64,000 nucleotides of DNA from Citrus sinensis (GCF_022201045.2 NC_068557.1:23537501-23601500); one strand, 5' to 3'; shown: positions 1-14,110, numbered from the stretch's first letter. The notes: generated by a model from the sequence alone, not told the origin. A program made the numbers and translations.

Positions 1-1
1 A

Positions 2-3000
2 GCACTCACTACCGCATTCTTTCTCTTTGTGATTGGTTTATTAGTAGGTTATATCTTATATGGTGCAGCAATTCACATTGTTAAAGTTGAGGACGATTTC
101 CATAAAATGCAGGAACTGAAAGTTCGAGCTGAAGCAGCTGATGTTGCCAAGTCCCAGGTATAATATCTAATGTATTTTTCAAACACCAGTTCACCTATGG
201 TATAGCAACAACTTTATCTCACCTAATTGTAACTTGCGCTCATGATACCAGTTTCTAGCTACTGTTTCTCACGAAATTAGGACGCCCATGAATGGCATTC
301 TTGGTATGTTCCAGATCTTGTTTATAAAGTTTTTTCTTCTCAAAATATTAAGTTTTCTTAAGGCACTTGAATACCTTCTAATCAGGGATGCAATGGTATC
401 TTTGTGATCGTAGGAATGCTTGCTTTGCTTTTAGACACAGATTTAAGTTCCACGCAAAGAGATTATGCTCAAACTGCTCAAATTTGTGGAAAGGCACTGA
501 TAGCATTAATAAATGAGGTTCTTGACCGGGCAAAAATTGAAGCTCGCAAGTTGGAGCTTGAAGCTGTCCTGTTTAACCTGCGAGCAATACTGGATGATGT
601 CCTCTCTTTATTTTCTGAGAAGTCTAGAAACAAAGGCATTGAGGTAGCCTGACAAAATCCTAATGAATGCTCATATGTTTCTGTTCATCCATTACCACGT
701 TATTTGACATCAATGGCTTAAAGTGCCCTTAAAATATCATCATTTTTCTAAATTTGTTGCAATGTGAAATAAAGCTCTTGTAGTTTATGATAACTGCTGC
801 ATATTTTTACAGTTTCAAACTGACTTGGTTTATTCTCTTTTTAAATTTCTGGGGTGTTTCGACATATGTGAATGGTGGCAATTGGCATCTACTCAAATGG
901 GGATGTGAAGCTGGCAGTATTTGTTTCTGATAAAGTTCCAGAATTTGTTATTGGGGATCCGGGCAGATTCAGACAGATCATTACAAATCTTGTGGGAAAT
1001 TCTGTCAAAGTAAGTGTACTCTCACTGTGACTGTATCCTACAATTCTCTTGTTGCAGTTGATCTACTGACGACTTGATTTTATTTTCCACCATTACTGTC
1101 ATTTATTAATCTTTGCAATTCAATTACTTGATAAATTTCACCATACTAATCTTTGACAGTTCACTGAACGAGGGCATATATTTGTTAAAGTTCATCTAGC
1201 TGAACGCACAATGGTTAAAACAGATGCGAAAGATGAAACTCTGTTGAATGGAGGAACAGAAGAAGGTGCCTGTAGGTCTGGCACTGGCCAGTTTAATACC
1301 TTAAGTGGTCTTGAAGCAGCTGATGGGCGGAATAGTTGGGATAAATTTAAACATTTAATTGATGCTGAAGGCTTCCAGTCTAATGCTTCAATTATAAACA
1401 TGATGGCCTCTAATGGAGGCTCAGAGGATGTGACTTTGATGGTATGTGTGGAGGATACAGGAATTGGGATTCCTTTGTCTGCCCAGGAGCGGGTTTTCAT
1501 GCCCTTCATGCAGGCAGATAGCTCAACCTCTAGACATTATGGAGGAACTGGTATAGGCTTGAGCATCAGTAAATGTCTGGTTGAGTTGATGCGTGGTCAG
1601 ATAAGCTTTGTAAGTCGCCCTCAGGTTGGAAGCACATTTTCATTCACTGCAGTTTTTGGGAAGTGCAAGGAATATGTATTTGAGGATATTAAACAGTCAA
1701 AATCGGAAGATCTTCCTCCTGGTTTTAAAGGATTGAAAGCAGTAGTAGTTGATGAAAAACCAGTCAGAGCTGCTGTAACCCAATACCATTTAAATAGACT
1801 TGGCATCATGGTCAAAATGTCTAGCAGCATCAAGGATGCATCTTCCACTGCAAAAAATGGGTTAACGTCATCTGAGTAAGTTTTCCAGTTGAATCTTGTT
1901 AACTCTGAGGAAATTTAAAAAAATGCGATAAGATGATACAGACTACTCCATGACTTATTGGTCCATTGCTGATGACGATGTTTGTAGTGTGATCTGGAGA
2001 TGAAACCATGGCAATTATTTCCTTATTTTCTTTTCCAGTCTTTCATGCCACTACATGTTGTTTGAGGCAGGAAGAATCTTTATTAGACTATGCACACGTA
2101 TGATGCATTTTCACTTGAACGTTGACTTTCCATCCTTAAAATTTGCTGTAGAGTTACCTAGTTATTTTCCCAAGGTTCAGATCAATCATTATGATTGAGA
2201 ATTTAAATTAAGCATTAACTGCATTCCTTGCTTCTTATAGAATTTCTTGAGTTGGACCAAATTGATTTCCTAGTATGTTTCTCCACTCCATCTTTTTCCT
2301 CCTCTATGGATTCACTTGGAGAATTAGAGAATGTTATTCCCCAATCTCCTTCATCCTCTGGGAATTTAGTCTTTCATTCTTGAGTAGAAATGTGTAAATT
2401 GTACCATACCAGACTCAATCTACCTGATATCTTAACGGAGCACCTTTTTATGCTAGGCGCTTGTGCTTATGTGCTTGTTGCCATTGTTTATGTGTTGTAT
2501 TTACAGAAATAAAAGAATAGCTGCCTTTTCTTACTTGTTAATATAAATAATTGAGCCTACTGATTGGTATTCCTTATTGAATAAGGCAGAGATAAGTTCC
2601 AGCCTGACATCATTCTAGTTGAGAAGGATTGCTGGATTTCTGGTGAGGATAGCGGCTTTAATGCTCAACTATTGGACTGGAAGCCAAATGGACATGTCTT
2701 TAAGTTGCCAAAACTGATCCTTCTTGCAACCAATATTAGCAAGGATGAATGTGATAAAGCCAAGGCTGGAGGTTTTGCAGATACCGTGATAATGAAACCT
2801 TTAAGAGCAAGTATGATTGCTGCTTGTCTTCAACAGGTTCTCAGTACAGAGAACAAGAGGCAAGCTGGGAGAGGTGTGCCCAATGGATCTAGTTTCCATC
2901 AGGGTTTGCTCCGTGGCAAGAAGATTTTGGTTGTTGATGACAATGGTGTAAACCGCATGGTTGCTGCAGGTGCACTGAAGAAGTTTGGCGCCACTGTAGA

Positions 3001-3812
3001 GTGTGCTGCGAGTGCCAAAGCTGCATTGGACAAGCTTCAATCACCACATTGTTTTGATGCTTGTTTCATGGATATTCAGATGCCAGAAATGGATGGGTAC
3101 GTTTTGCACTCTTTAAAAGGCAGTTATCTGTTTCATATTTTGTTGTTCTTCATTGATCTTTACATAGACATCCTTCTTCTATAGCTCTTAAGATTTAACG
3201 TATGCTTTTATTTATATGCCTTCTTGATGATGAATATATGCCATACAAACCTGACCCTGTGGCTATTGGGGCAGCTTGACTATTGTCTGATGGGAATAAG
3301 TTTACTTTTCTATGGGGATCAAGATCAAAGCTGTATAGCTTGTCGAGTACTTGACATTATCAGAGTGGCTTTACTCTCTGTTAATATTCATATGCTGATG
3401 CTTCTAGATGCAGAAATCATAAACTCCGTAATCGTCTTTTCTATTATCTGTACATCAAAATAGTTTATGTTTATATACAATTTTTTATATGCAGAGATTG
3501 TTTGCGGAGGATGATATTAATTTCATCTATATTTCTTCTCCTTCCAGGTTTGAGGCAACCCGTCGAATCCGGCAGATGGAGAGCAAAGCAAATGAGCAGA
3601 TGATGAATGGTGGATCCTCGGTTGATGGCACTGCCAAAAGAGACGAGTTGCACTTGCCAATATTAGCCATGACAGCTGATGTAATTCATGCCACATTTGA
3701 TGAGTGCCTGAAATGTGGAATGGATGGATACGTTTCAAAGCCATTTGAGGAAGAAAATCTCTATCAGGAACTTGCCAAGTTCTTCAAATCCAAACCCCTC
3801 TCAGGCGCATAA
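2..3812 (+). CDS. AHK4: Cytokinin receptor histidine kinase, CRE1/AHK4/WOL type (5'-truncated by window edge)
   Basis: Seven in-frame exons can be read at 2-157, 252-303, 414-643, 911-1009, 1160-1875, 2590-3096 and 3548-3812, all with GT/AG borders and compatible phases, giving 674 residues. The protein opens in a membrane segment (FFLFVIGLLVGYILY), then the dimerisation/phosphoacceptor box VSHEIRTPMNGILG with His at about residue 59. The ATPase boxes follow: N (RFRQIITNLVGNSVKF), G1 (EDTGIGIP), F (FMPFMQADSS) and G2 (GGTGIGLSI). Next come a degenerate receiver-like domain and a true receiver (VVDDN, phosphoacceptor Asp in FMDIQMPEMDG, and the conserved Lys in YVSKPFEEENLY). The wording of the H-box, receiver and tail is closer to AHK4 than to AHK2 or AHK3. 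In this family cytokinin binding to the CHASE domain, which is off-window, starts a phosphorelay from His to receiver Asp to AHP proteins and ARR regulators. All key residues are present, so it looks functional. Confidence 0.93.
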
Positions 3813-5389
3813 CAAGAGCTCTAAACCTCCTGGGAATGAATCAATTCCTTGTTGAATAGATTTAGAGGGTATGCAAGCAGCACTAGCAATTTTTGGATAA
3901 TCTGCTGGCTTACTTTGGATTTCCACGGATGGCGACAACAGTTGGTTTTCTTCGGTTTTCGAAGATTCTTGCAGTTATTTGTCTAACCAACTTCTATTAA
4001 CTTGACTAGAATCCAAGTACATGTATACTACAACAAACCACCCTTTACCCATTTGTATGTATAGATCCTTGGAAGCTTTGAAAGTCGAAAAGGTGTATAT
4101 CTATTTTTGAATGGCTTTTCTTAGGAGAAGGGATGATGGGTACTATGACTATCTTGATCTGTACAATTTTCTCTGGTAACATACTTGGTCCCTCGACATT
4201 TTACATAACTGAAGTATGAGTTGCTTCGGTGAAGCAATGTGTGGGACTTCAAAGTCTTTTATCAAATTTCAGCATTCATCAAAATGCGCCAGGGTCCAGG
4301 CGCATTCGAACTTGTGATCTTGGGCCTGAAACTGATCGAAAGATTTTCATGGAATCAAAGTCTTAGTATTCCTTTGGAGCCGCACTCATGGGTTCGAGTC
4401 GAGTACCATTGCTGGGACTCGATTAGCTGCCCAATAAAATTAGGTAGAGATCTATTGTCTTCCCGTCATTTGGGATATAATAGATATTCTTTTGGTATTA
4501 AGTGAGAATAAAACTTCGATCTATACCATAATAAAATGATTAAGGAGAGTATCCATTGATTTTTTATTATAAACGTCAGTAAAGTTTTAATTGTAATATA
4601 TCAGTATATATATATAAGTCTTCCTTTCTGTGGTTGCATGTCATCATTTACTAGTTCAAGAAAACACAATTTCTCCAAGTTTTATTTTAGTATTATCTTC
4701 ATGAATTTAATTTAGCTTTTTTTTTAGTATTATCTTCATGGATTTAATTTAAGCTAGTTTTTTCCGTAAAGCTTTTTCAACAAGTTGTCGCTTTTGAAAC
4801 TCCCATAATAATTGACAAAAGCATTATATTTAGCATATGCTCACCACGCAAATATCCTTTGTTTATAAAACTTCACTGAAAACTGATATAACATTGATAA
4901 AGGCAAAATCGACTGGTGATGACTAATCATTATTGTATACCTTTGTAGAAATGAATATGGTAGTAGGAACTTGGTAGTCTAAAAATCACAGCGTTAAATG
5001 GGCGGTGGTTAATGGCTCAACTCCATTTAATAAGCATATACCAAAGCAGTCAATTAAACAGCTTACAATTAAACAACTTGATGAGCGAAGCCTGCAGGCT
5101 TTAAAACTTGGACCTAGTTGAGCCTGTGTGATGAGTCTATTAACCTTGCATCTACAAGGCAGGCTAAGCCCATCATGACCGTAGTACTTAGTAGTAATAG
5201 TAAGTTTCAACCCAACCCCGCAAGAACAGAACATATATAACAACATATAATGACAGGACGGTAAACTCAAGTATAAGCAGCAGAATCATATTAGACCTCA
5301 ATGACCCCACAGGCTGCCACCAGAAATCAAGGAAATCTATATTGAGTTATAGTAAATGAAATACTCTGACATAACGAGATGGTTAATTA
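3813..5389. other. 3' UTR of the AHK4-like gene and intergenic DNA
   Basis: The first few hundred bases after the stop are probably 3' UTR. The rest is AT-rich with only short unsupported frames (for example 4239-4505 and 4986-5270) that have no recognisable motif. A GGTTCGAGTC-like B-box near 4390 has no matching tRNA fold. Confidence 0.5.
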
Positions 5390-6030
5390 TATATTAAACT
5401 AGAAAATAAAACCGCGTTTCACGTGATTTTGAAAAAATAATTTAGTATTATTATTTTTTTTACTTTACACTTGATGAAACTGATAAAAAATATGAATTGA
5501 TTTTTTTTAAGATGAGGCAGTCTTATAAAAAATTAAAAAAAGTTATTAGCCAGCAATACAAATAAAGAAGCAACGCAAGATAAAGAATAAAATGAGAGAA
5601 TATATTATAGAGTGATTTTATTCATTCCAATTGTATGTGTACAAAACAAAAAGATGAGCTATTCTTTTATAGTTACATAATCACTCCATGAAATTAATGA
5701 AAAATTATGGATCATAATTCCTTGTAAGATAGTGGGAGTTATAGGGAAGCTAAAGGTTGCTAATGGGAGATAGTGAGGAGACTAAGAGATATATGTTATG
5801 AACATGTACATTTGTTTTAATAAATTCATAACACTCCCTGGATGTTCATTACAAAGAATATGCCTCGTTAAAATCTTTACATAATTGTTATTGTGTAATA
5901 ATAATCAAATTAATTATGAGAAGATGAAAAGCCAAATCTAAAAGAAAATTTCTCTATTTATTAGATAATAGAGAATATACAAAGATAAGAAATGGTGATG
6001 CCACATCACCTCCTCAAGTCCCAGCTTTAT
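5390..6030. repeat. Tandem repeat, unit 1 (~640 bp)
   Basis: This is the first of two adjacent direct copies. It begins near AGAAAATAAAACCGCGTTTC and ends near CTCAAGTCCCAG. Landmark offsets to unit 2 are 639 bp at the left end and 644 bp at the right end, with few mismatches. It is noncoding and AT-rich. It contains the short palindrome TGTTATGAA...TTCATAACA just before ACACTCCCTGGATGTTCATT. The nature of the unit (LTR-derived or other) is not determined. Confidence 0.8.
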
Positions 6031-6680
6031 ATATAAACTAGAAAATAGAACTGCGTTTCATGCGGCTTTGAAAAAAGAATTTAGTATTATCATTTTTTCT
6101 TACTTTACACTTGATGAAACTGATAAAAAAATATGAATTGATTTTTTTTTTAAGATGAGGCAGCCTTATAAAACACAAAAAAAAAGATATTAGCCAGCAA
6201 TACAAATAAAGAAGCAATGCAAGATAAAGAATAAAATGAGAGAATATATTATAGAGTGATTTTATTCATTCTAATTATGTGTGTACAAAACAAAAAGATG
6301 AGCTCTCCTTTTATAGTTACATAATCACTTCATGAAATTAATAAAAAATTATGGATCATAATTCATTGTGAGATAGTGGGAGTTATAGGGAAGCTAAATG
6401 TTACTAATGGGAGATAGTGGAAAGACTAAGAGATATATGTTATCAACATCTACATTTATTTTAATAAATTTATAACACTCCCTGGATGTTCATTACAAAG
6501 AATATGCTTCATTAAAATCTTTACATAATTGTTATTGTATAATAACAATCAAATTAATTATGAAAAGATGAAAAACCAAATCTAAAAGAAAAATTCTCTA
6601 TTTATTAGATAATAGATAATATACAAAGATGAGAAATGATGATGCCACATCACCTCTTCAAGTCCCAGTTATATATATAT
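6031..6680. repeat. Tandem repeat, unit 2 (~645 bp), ending in a (TA)/(GATA) microsatellite
   Basis: Direct copy of the preceding unit (AGAAAATAGAACTGCGTTTC ... CTTCAAGTCCCAG). It runs into a TATATA/GATA simple repeat at about 6670-6709. It shares the GATGTTCATTACAAAGAATATG block and the 3' CCACATCACCTC(C/T)TCAAG end with unit 1. Confidence 0.8.
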
Positions 6681-9600
6681 ATATAGATATAGATAGATAG
6701 ATATATAGATAATTACCAAATTCTAGATTACAGTCACAAATGAAATGCCAAATTGCAAGGAGAAGATTTAAAACAAAATAAAAATTACAAGAATAATGTA
6801 CGATATATTATCTCCTATATGTTCAGTCATCAAGTATTGAAACATTGAATGAATATGTAGCCACACAAAACCCGAACCATGTTTCTTGTATCCGAAAACA
6901 TTACTAAATCCTCAGTCCATGTCCACGTGGTTTTGGAAGGAACAAAGAACCCTAATTACAACTTACAAGTTCTTTCCCTTTTAACAAGTTTCAAACTTTA
7001 TTTTAATTTATTTTTTTGTTTACATTTGCAAGTTGATCACTTAGTTTAGCAAGTCAATACAAAACCTAACGTATAATGCCAAAGGTGGAGCGTCCTGAAA
7101 AAGAAAAGAGATCCCACCAACATTACTATATACATGTACATTAAACAAATGCATGGTGCTTTTGTAAGCCAATCTTTTAGCTAACTTTGCTAAAGCACAA
7201 ATAGAGTAAAGACATTTTCTTTTTAAATGATAAGAGACCATATGCATGTTTTCAGCAAAATTTGTCAGCCACGGGAAGACAAAAAAAAAAAAAAAATTGA
7301 TAATTTGATGCATATATGTAGGCCACTTGTCCTTATACTAAATGTTTTGTACGTGCCAATGGGCCTTTGGACCCATAGTTAAGTAGGATTGTGAGGGTAG
7401 GGGTTCGAGTCCTTATGGACTCAAACTTCTTCAATTAAGCATTATGCATGATGGTGTTGAATTATTTGCAAGTCTTTCTCTCTTGCGAAATGCGAGTGGA
7501 GCATATAAATTTCTCGTTTGTGAAGGCTATTTGTTTGGACATGTACTTCATAAAATTTAATGTAATAATGTAAATCCCAATTATATATCTGATTGTAAAT
7601 ATCAGTGTAATGATCTACTGTTATAGCAGTTGTATGTATAATACAATAATTTGATGTGTAATTAATAATTTAAAAAAATATTTTGTACGTACCGTAGGGT
7701 TCCGTTGGACCATACAAGTGTCCAACTTACACACCTTTAATAAGAATAATATATGTTAATTACTGAAGGATGTGATGAAAGGAATGATATCAAGATTATG
7801 AATTTAATTTATCAAATCTTAATTATATATTTGACACTTGACTTCTAATCGCTCTCACTAGAATTAACAATGACTTTTCTTGATTCCTAATTACTTTTTC
7901 TATCTCTGTACATAGAAGTAAATAAAAATTGCATTGATTAGGGTTAACTAATTTTATCGGCTAGCAATGATAAAATAAAGAAGGTGATACAGACGGCAAA
8001 GTTATCTATATGTTTATATAGATTTTTAATATCATACTTTTGATTTGCCAAATATTTACCATTTTCTATTTTCTATATAGGTTTAAGTGATTAGGTATAG
8101 GTAACACAAGAAAGCTGAAGTATGTACGTCATATTATTTGCAGCGGTAGCTTTCTCTATAGGCGAATAAGACTATAAATTAGGACCTTATATTTTGGGAA
8201 TACTCTATTTTTTACTATTTTCCTAATAATACTCTAATTAATAAAGATTTTTTTAAAATTAGTATTGCAGGAAAGCCTATTTAACAATTATTCTACAATT
8301 AAAATTTATTTTTTTATACAAATTCTATATTTGATATCTTTGATGTTAAAGATATATAACTAATAATATAGTCTAACTACTAATTCATTTGTTATTAGTC
8401 TTTCAAGAAAAGTAAATAAATTCTTTACCTTTTCAGTTAAAAAAATTAATCACACAACATTAGAATCTTATAATTAGTAAACAAAGAATGAATAACTAAA
8501 GAATTTCTTAATGTTTTCTTGACTATTATTTTAGGACCTTTTTTGAAACTTTTTAGAATATTCTTGGTTATTGTTGAAATTCAAGATACAATTAAATATG
8601 TAATGAACTTTGTACTCTTTTATTTTTCTTTGAAAGTTGAGATTATTGAATGTAAGGAGACCACATAGAAATATTGGCCTAAGCCACCAAATAATCTAGA
8701 GCTGGACTGATTATTCGATACAACTTTTTTTTTTTTTTGCATAATCTACTATGTCAGTAAGACTCATAGTGACTAAGAGAGAATTATTCATTCGATTGGA
8801 TGATTGACTAAAGCATGATTTTGGAACTCATTAGGATATCTTACCAGTAAGTCGATTATGGCCAATTGAACACAGATCAATTGCTTGTGACTGAAACTCA
8901 AACGTGTACTGATAACTCGACTTTTATATATATTTATGATAATAGAACTCTTTTCTACTATGGATGTCTTTATTTTTTAAAGTGTAAAATAATTTTTCAA
9001 CAATTTATAACGTTGTAAATTCATTTAACAGTAGTGTGAAATCTCAAATTTGTATTTTAAAAGATACAGGCTCGTCACTGAGACTGACTAATAATAATGG
9101 TCACGTAAAATTTGTCCCAACTCCCAAACAAGATATTCCGTAGGACTCGTCCCCACTACCGAAGGATCACCTTTCTTCGACTTAGAAATACCCTACAATT
9201 AAACAAACAAAATAAATAAAATCACAAACTTGCTTTGCAAATCATAATCCATACCGTACTGTAAGTTTTTTATTGGCTACTAATTAGTTAATTATATTAG
9301 TGCTCTGGCCCTAATAGTCTATGTATAGTACACTGTTATTTTTTATATTTGCAAATTGGTACTAGATTGCATGCATATACTCTATATGTAATGTTTTCAA
9401 ATTAAAGCCTTGGCCATTTATATGTTACGTGGCTCGTCCCACTACACAACTGTCCGAAAAAGAAACCTTAGCTAGGCCCTTACCTGCTTAAAGAATTAGG
9501 GTTATTAATTAATTTATTTCTTCAAAACTTGACCAAGATTCCACAACATCATTATTAGTTTTGAAATATATGAACTAAGGTTTTCCTTAACTTTCATGAA

Positions 9601-9689
9601 GTACTGGAGTTGAGAGACATCATTGTTAGTTTCTGCATTAAATTTTCCACTAATCTTAACCATCATCAATATACCTTAATAACTTAGCC
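6681..9689. other. Intergenic AT-rich DNA upstream of the BAHD gene
   Basis: No supported gene. Reading frames such as 7041-7313 (minus) are low-complexity and have no start context or homology I recognise. A GGTTCGAGTCC motif near 7401 resembles a pol III B-box, but no tRNA or complete SINE is visible. Confidence 0.5.
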
Positions 9690-11662
9690 ATGGATCTAGA
9701 GATAACCTTGAAAGAGACTATAACAGTAAGACCATCTGAACTGCAGGCAGCCAATATACAAACTATTGAGCTCTCTGGTCTTGACAGGATATCTCCTGCA
9801 ATGCTCTACACCATCTTCTTTTTTAAATCCCAGCTGAAAAATGATGGAGAAAATCCTATCGAGCTCGAGAGAGCGAAAAGGGCTCTCCAAAGGGTGTTGG
9901 TTTCTTGGTATCCAGCAGCAGGTAGGTTTAAATTCAATGAGACCACAGGGAAGCTAGAGATTGACTGCAACAATAAAGGAGTCACCATGATAACTGCAGT
10001 GACCGAATCCAAGCTTGAAGAGCTTGGTTGTTTGCATGAATACAAACCCTGCTATGAAAAGCTTGTTCCTAAACTCTGTCAATCCAGCGATGTTTCGGAA
10101 AATCCCTTAGTCCTTGTGCAGGTTTGAATTTCTTGAAAGAAACCTAGATTTATGTAACTTTTAATTTTCTTCAAGAGAGAAAACGACTGAATAGTTTTCA
10201 CTTCATTTTGTATTCGTTTTCATCTAATTTGGTGCATGCCCCCTTATCTCTGTTTTGGAGTTAGCTTAACTTATGGAAGAAATTAAGATGATAAGATCCT
10301 AACCCTAGATTGAACCTTGACCTATTTTTAATTCCATGCGAAAGGCCAACCAGCTGGATTATCCTGCAAGGATATTTTATTTTGCAAGTTTATATGTTAT
10401 AGATGGTATACATGCAGCTTTCTTTAATTACTCTATTTTAATGGTTTTTATTTTTATTTTTTATTTTACTTCTTTGCTTGTTATATGGGCCTAAATTTCC
10501 ACAAGTCTTATTCTCTTCACAATTTCCTTTTGGAAGATTACTAGTTTTGCTTGTGGGGGAATTTCAATCGGACTTGGAGGTAGCCATGCCTTATTCGATG
10601 GTGTAGGAGCATTCAAATTTCTAGCATCATGGGCTTATGTATCAAGTGGGAAAGATGAGTCTGATCTTACTTTCCCCAACCATTCAAGAGATGCTCTATT
10701 GCATGCAATCTCTTCTCCTAATTATTCATGTCCTGATACGAGTGCTGCTTCAATATATGAACAAGACCACGTTGCAGCCATTCAAGATCTATATCGCATA
10801 CCTATGCAAGCCATGGCCTCTGATGACAGATGCTGGGAAACAGCACTCTCAAAATTCGGCCAGATCGACCCACAAGGTGAGCTTGTACTTGTCACATTAA
10901 GTGTGAAGAAGGTAGTTGTAGATGCTTGGAAAGGAATGGCAATTGAAAGCGGCAAACTTACAAGGTGCTCCACATTTGATGTTCTATGTGCTCATGTTTG
11001 GAAGGTAATTTTCATAGTATGTTCGTAATTAAATCTTTTATAAATGTATACGTGGTGGCAAAACATGTTTCAAAGATCAGCACAACTAAAACCAGCATTA
11101 TATTAAACCCCAAATTCTTTAAAGTTTTGTCGATGACATTAGTTCTTTGTCCATACAGGCAAGAGTGATGGCTCTTAAACTACATCCGAGCACCAACATA
11201 TGCTTGCAGTTTCCGGTGGATTCGCGAAGCAGGCTCCGACCACCACTTGGTGAAAACTTCACCGGCAATGCCTTTGTACTTGCCTCGGTGTCATGCTCGG
11301 TGAAAGATTTACTCAAAGAGCCTCTTCATCAAACAATTCAAAGGATTCAAGAAGCCAAAGATGTGATCACCGATGAATATATCAAATTATACGCAAAGGC
11401 TCTCGAGTACTCTTCGGATAAGTTTTTCCCCTCTATGAGAGAATTGACTATCATAACTGATTGGCTAAGATTTCCCTTTCATGCCCTTGATTTTGGATGG
11501 GGACCAAGACTTTCAGGTGCAGTTCTATTAGCAACTCCTGTTCCGGAGACTGCTTTCCTAATGTTAGATCTTGAAGGAGGATACCTAGTTCGACTTGGAA
11601 TTGAAAAAAAGCACGTGCAAAATCTCATCAACAACTTCAATAACTTCGACTTTAACTACTGA
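9690..11662 (+). CDS. BAHD-family acyl-CoA-dependent acyltransferase
   Basis: Three exons (9690-10121, 10537-11004, 11159-11662) with GT/AG borders, all phase 0, encode 467 residues, the usual BAHD length. The acyl-transfer motif HXXXD is present as SHALFDG (His about 161, Asp about 165) and the structural motif DFGWG lies at about 411-415. Typical BAHD blocks also occur: SWYPAAGRF in exon 1 and CGGISIGLGGSHALFDG in exon 2. The chosen ATG starts MDLEITLKETITVRPSEL, a normal BAHD N-terminus. BAHD enzymes are soluble, usually cytosolic, and transfer an acyl group from a CoA thioester to an alcohol or amine of a specialised metabolite, lipid or hormone. The acceptor cannot be told from sequence. 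The N-terminus is reminiscent of omega-hydroxyacid/fatty-alcohol or brassinosteroid acyltransferase-like clades, but that is a guess. No defects seen. Confidence 0.92.
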
Positions 11663-12153
11663 TCATGCATGCATAATCTCTGTGCGTGTATTTGGGTTTC
11701 TAATCAGGATTTTTGAACATATTAAAGTAAGGAATCAGTAAAAAAATAAAAATACATAAATTTCAATATATTATCAAATAAAATATATTGTAATATGTAT
11801 TTTTTAATTTTTTAAATTGTTCCTAATTTTAATATGATTAGAAAACCCTGATTAGAACACGTATACATATATGTCTGTGTTTGCATGTGCATGTTCCAAT
11901 AATAAGATATTTGGGTAAAAAAATAATGATGATCCATATATTATATTATATGTAAATTGCCATCCTGTTGATGTTGTTGTAATAAATTATGCATGTATGA
12001 TGTGTCCTGTAAAACAGAAGTCAATATATAAGTTAAGTGGAGAGTTGTGTTTGTGTCAAGTGCTGTATCATGTTCGAAGGAGTGCCGAAATATATTTACA
12101 ATTCAATTTCTCTACAATCATATTATTACATCGAACCTAAGAAATTCTTAATA

Positions 12154-12186
<33 letters not shown>

Positions 12187-12823
12187 AAATTATTGCTTTA
12201 AAAATAAAATAAATACGTTCCTAACCAAACCCAACAATAAACAATATTCATAGAAAGGCTATAAAATTCTTTAGTGCTAGTTTCAATCTTAACGATATGT
12301 CATCATAACTCATAAGACTATAAAAGAGTTAATTTTAAATAGGGAGGTTGTAAATTTTCAATTTATTGAAATCAATATATATACACACCCCATTTATCTT
12401 CTTATTGTTTTTACAGTAGCTAAAAATCTTGACATCATAATTTTATAATATTACTCTTATTTTCAAGTATAATTTTATTTATATTTATTACAAATTAAAT
12501 AAATCATATAAAATTAAAATTTAAGCACTAAAAATAAGAAATATATGTTTTGATGTGAATAAAAAATTAATAATAAGATATTTTTCTTGTACTTTTTGTT
12601 ATTTTATAAATATTTTCTTATAATAAATATATAAAATAACAAAATTATAAAAAATATTTATTTTTAATTTTTATGTCAAGAAATGTATTTCTTATTTGTA
12701 ATAGTTATATTTTTTATTTTAATTTCTATTTATATAATAAATATGAATAAAAGTGTGTTATTATAAAAATAATAAGGACATATATGATATATATAAATTT
12801 CACTAACAAAAAAATGACTATCT
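11663..12823. other. 3' flank of the BAHD gene and AT-rich spacer with an (ATGT)n microsatellite
   Basis: No gene is visible. A simple repeat of AT followed by about six ATGT units lies at about 12150-12187. The remainder is very AT-rich up to the MULE-like element. Confidence 0.5.
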
Positions 12824-12832
12824 CGCTTTTAA

Positions 12833-13161
12833 GGGTTCCTCTATGATGCTGTAATTTTTTTTACATTATCAATAATGTATTAATTGTGAACCATTAGATC
12901 TAATCAATGGTATACAATATTTGTACTAAAAAATAATTTAAAAATAATGGTAACCTTCAAGTGGGTGGATAATTTTTGTAAAATAATTGTGACCACCCTT
13001 AGAGTTTGAAACAATTACACTTAAATAGTATATTTTATTTAAAATTACTTTTCACCCCTCCTTTAAATTTGTAATATGATAATCTCTTTTAAATAAATCT
13101 TCCTAAATCAGTTACCATTAAGTATAAAATATAATATCAAGTAGGTTATTTAACACAAAGT
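12833..13161 (+). repeat. Left terminal inverted repeat of the MULE-like element
   Basis: About 329 bp from GGGTTCC to GGTTATTTAACACAAA, matching the reverse complement of 14434-14756 with scattered substitutions and small indels. Confidence 0.75.
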
Positions 13162-13570
13162 CTTGTAATAATTTGTATTGTATGAATTTAATTACAAACC
13201 ATTAATACTTAAACAATAATGATAATAGAAAGTATTGCAATAAACTATATGAGTCACAACAAATGAGAAATATTTTATTTACCAATTATTACTGAAAAAT
13301 ATATATGTGTCTATATAACTATAGAGTGATAAATATTTTGATTTAAATTTTTTATCAAAAAATTAAACTATTTATTTCATGCAATTCAATTGTGGAGGAT
13401 ATAACATTATGAAATGTTGTTTTGACTTTCAATATCAACCATTAGACTATGAGATATTAGTGGCTCAAATATTGTGCCAAAATTTTAAGTTAAAGTATCC
13501 CAAACCATATCTTTATAATGGAAATATAAAAACATACAATGATTTTTTTCCTCATTTTGTCTATTAAATA

Positions 13571-14110
13571 TTATTTGATGTAATATTTTATTTATTGTCA
13601 CTATTAATTATCATAATAAAAGTAATGACTTTTCGTAGAATAAAAATTTTATAATTACTATCAAAGAATAACAATAAAATAATCTTTCATGATTCATAAA
13701 CTAAAGTTAATTAGGAATATGTGTTAGATTTAACTTTTATGAAATTAACAAAGTGACATTTGAAAATAAAATGAAAACAAGCTAGTGAAAGTTAAATTTT
13801 ATAAGGCTGAGATAATTTCCTACTATGTCAATAAAAATCTAAAAATATAAATGATTTTCTTTCACTTTTTTCCCACGTAAATATTATTGGAGGCAATATT
13901 TTATTTATTGTCACTATTAATTATCATAACAAAAGTAATGATTCTTAATAACATAAAATTTTATAATTACAATCAAAGGATATCAATAAAATAATCTTTC
14001 ACGATTCATAAACTAAAGCTCATTAGAAATATATATTAGATTTAACTTTTACGAAATTAACAAAGTGACATTTGAAAATTAAATGAAAATATATAGGCTT
14101 ATAAAACTTA
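13571..14110. repeat. Internal direct repeat of the MULE-like element (~312-bp period)
   Basis: Two copies, about 13571-13800 and 13883-14110, share TTTATTTATTGTCACTATTA, AATCTTTCA(T/C)GATTCATAAA and GAAATTAACAAAGTGACATT. Landmark offsets are 312-313 bp. Confidence 0.75.

Noticed and set aside
4370..4420. GGTTCGAGTCGAG, possible tRNA B-box
   Set aside because: No matching A-box, acceptor stem or anticodon arm can be folded around it.
7360..7420. GGTTCGAGTCC, possible tRNA or SINE
   Set aside because: B-box-like only; no cloverleaf and no visible SINE borders or target duplication.
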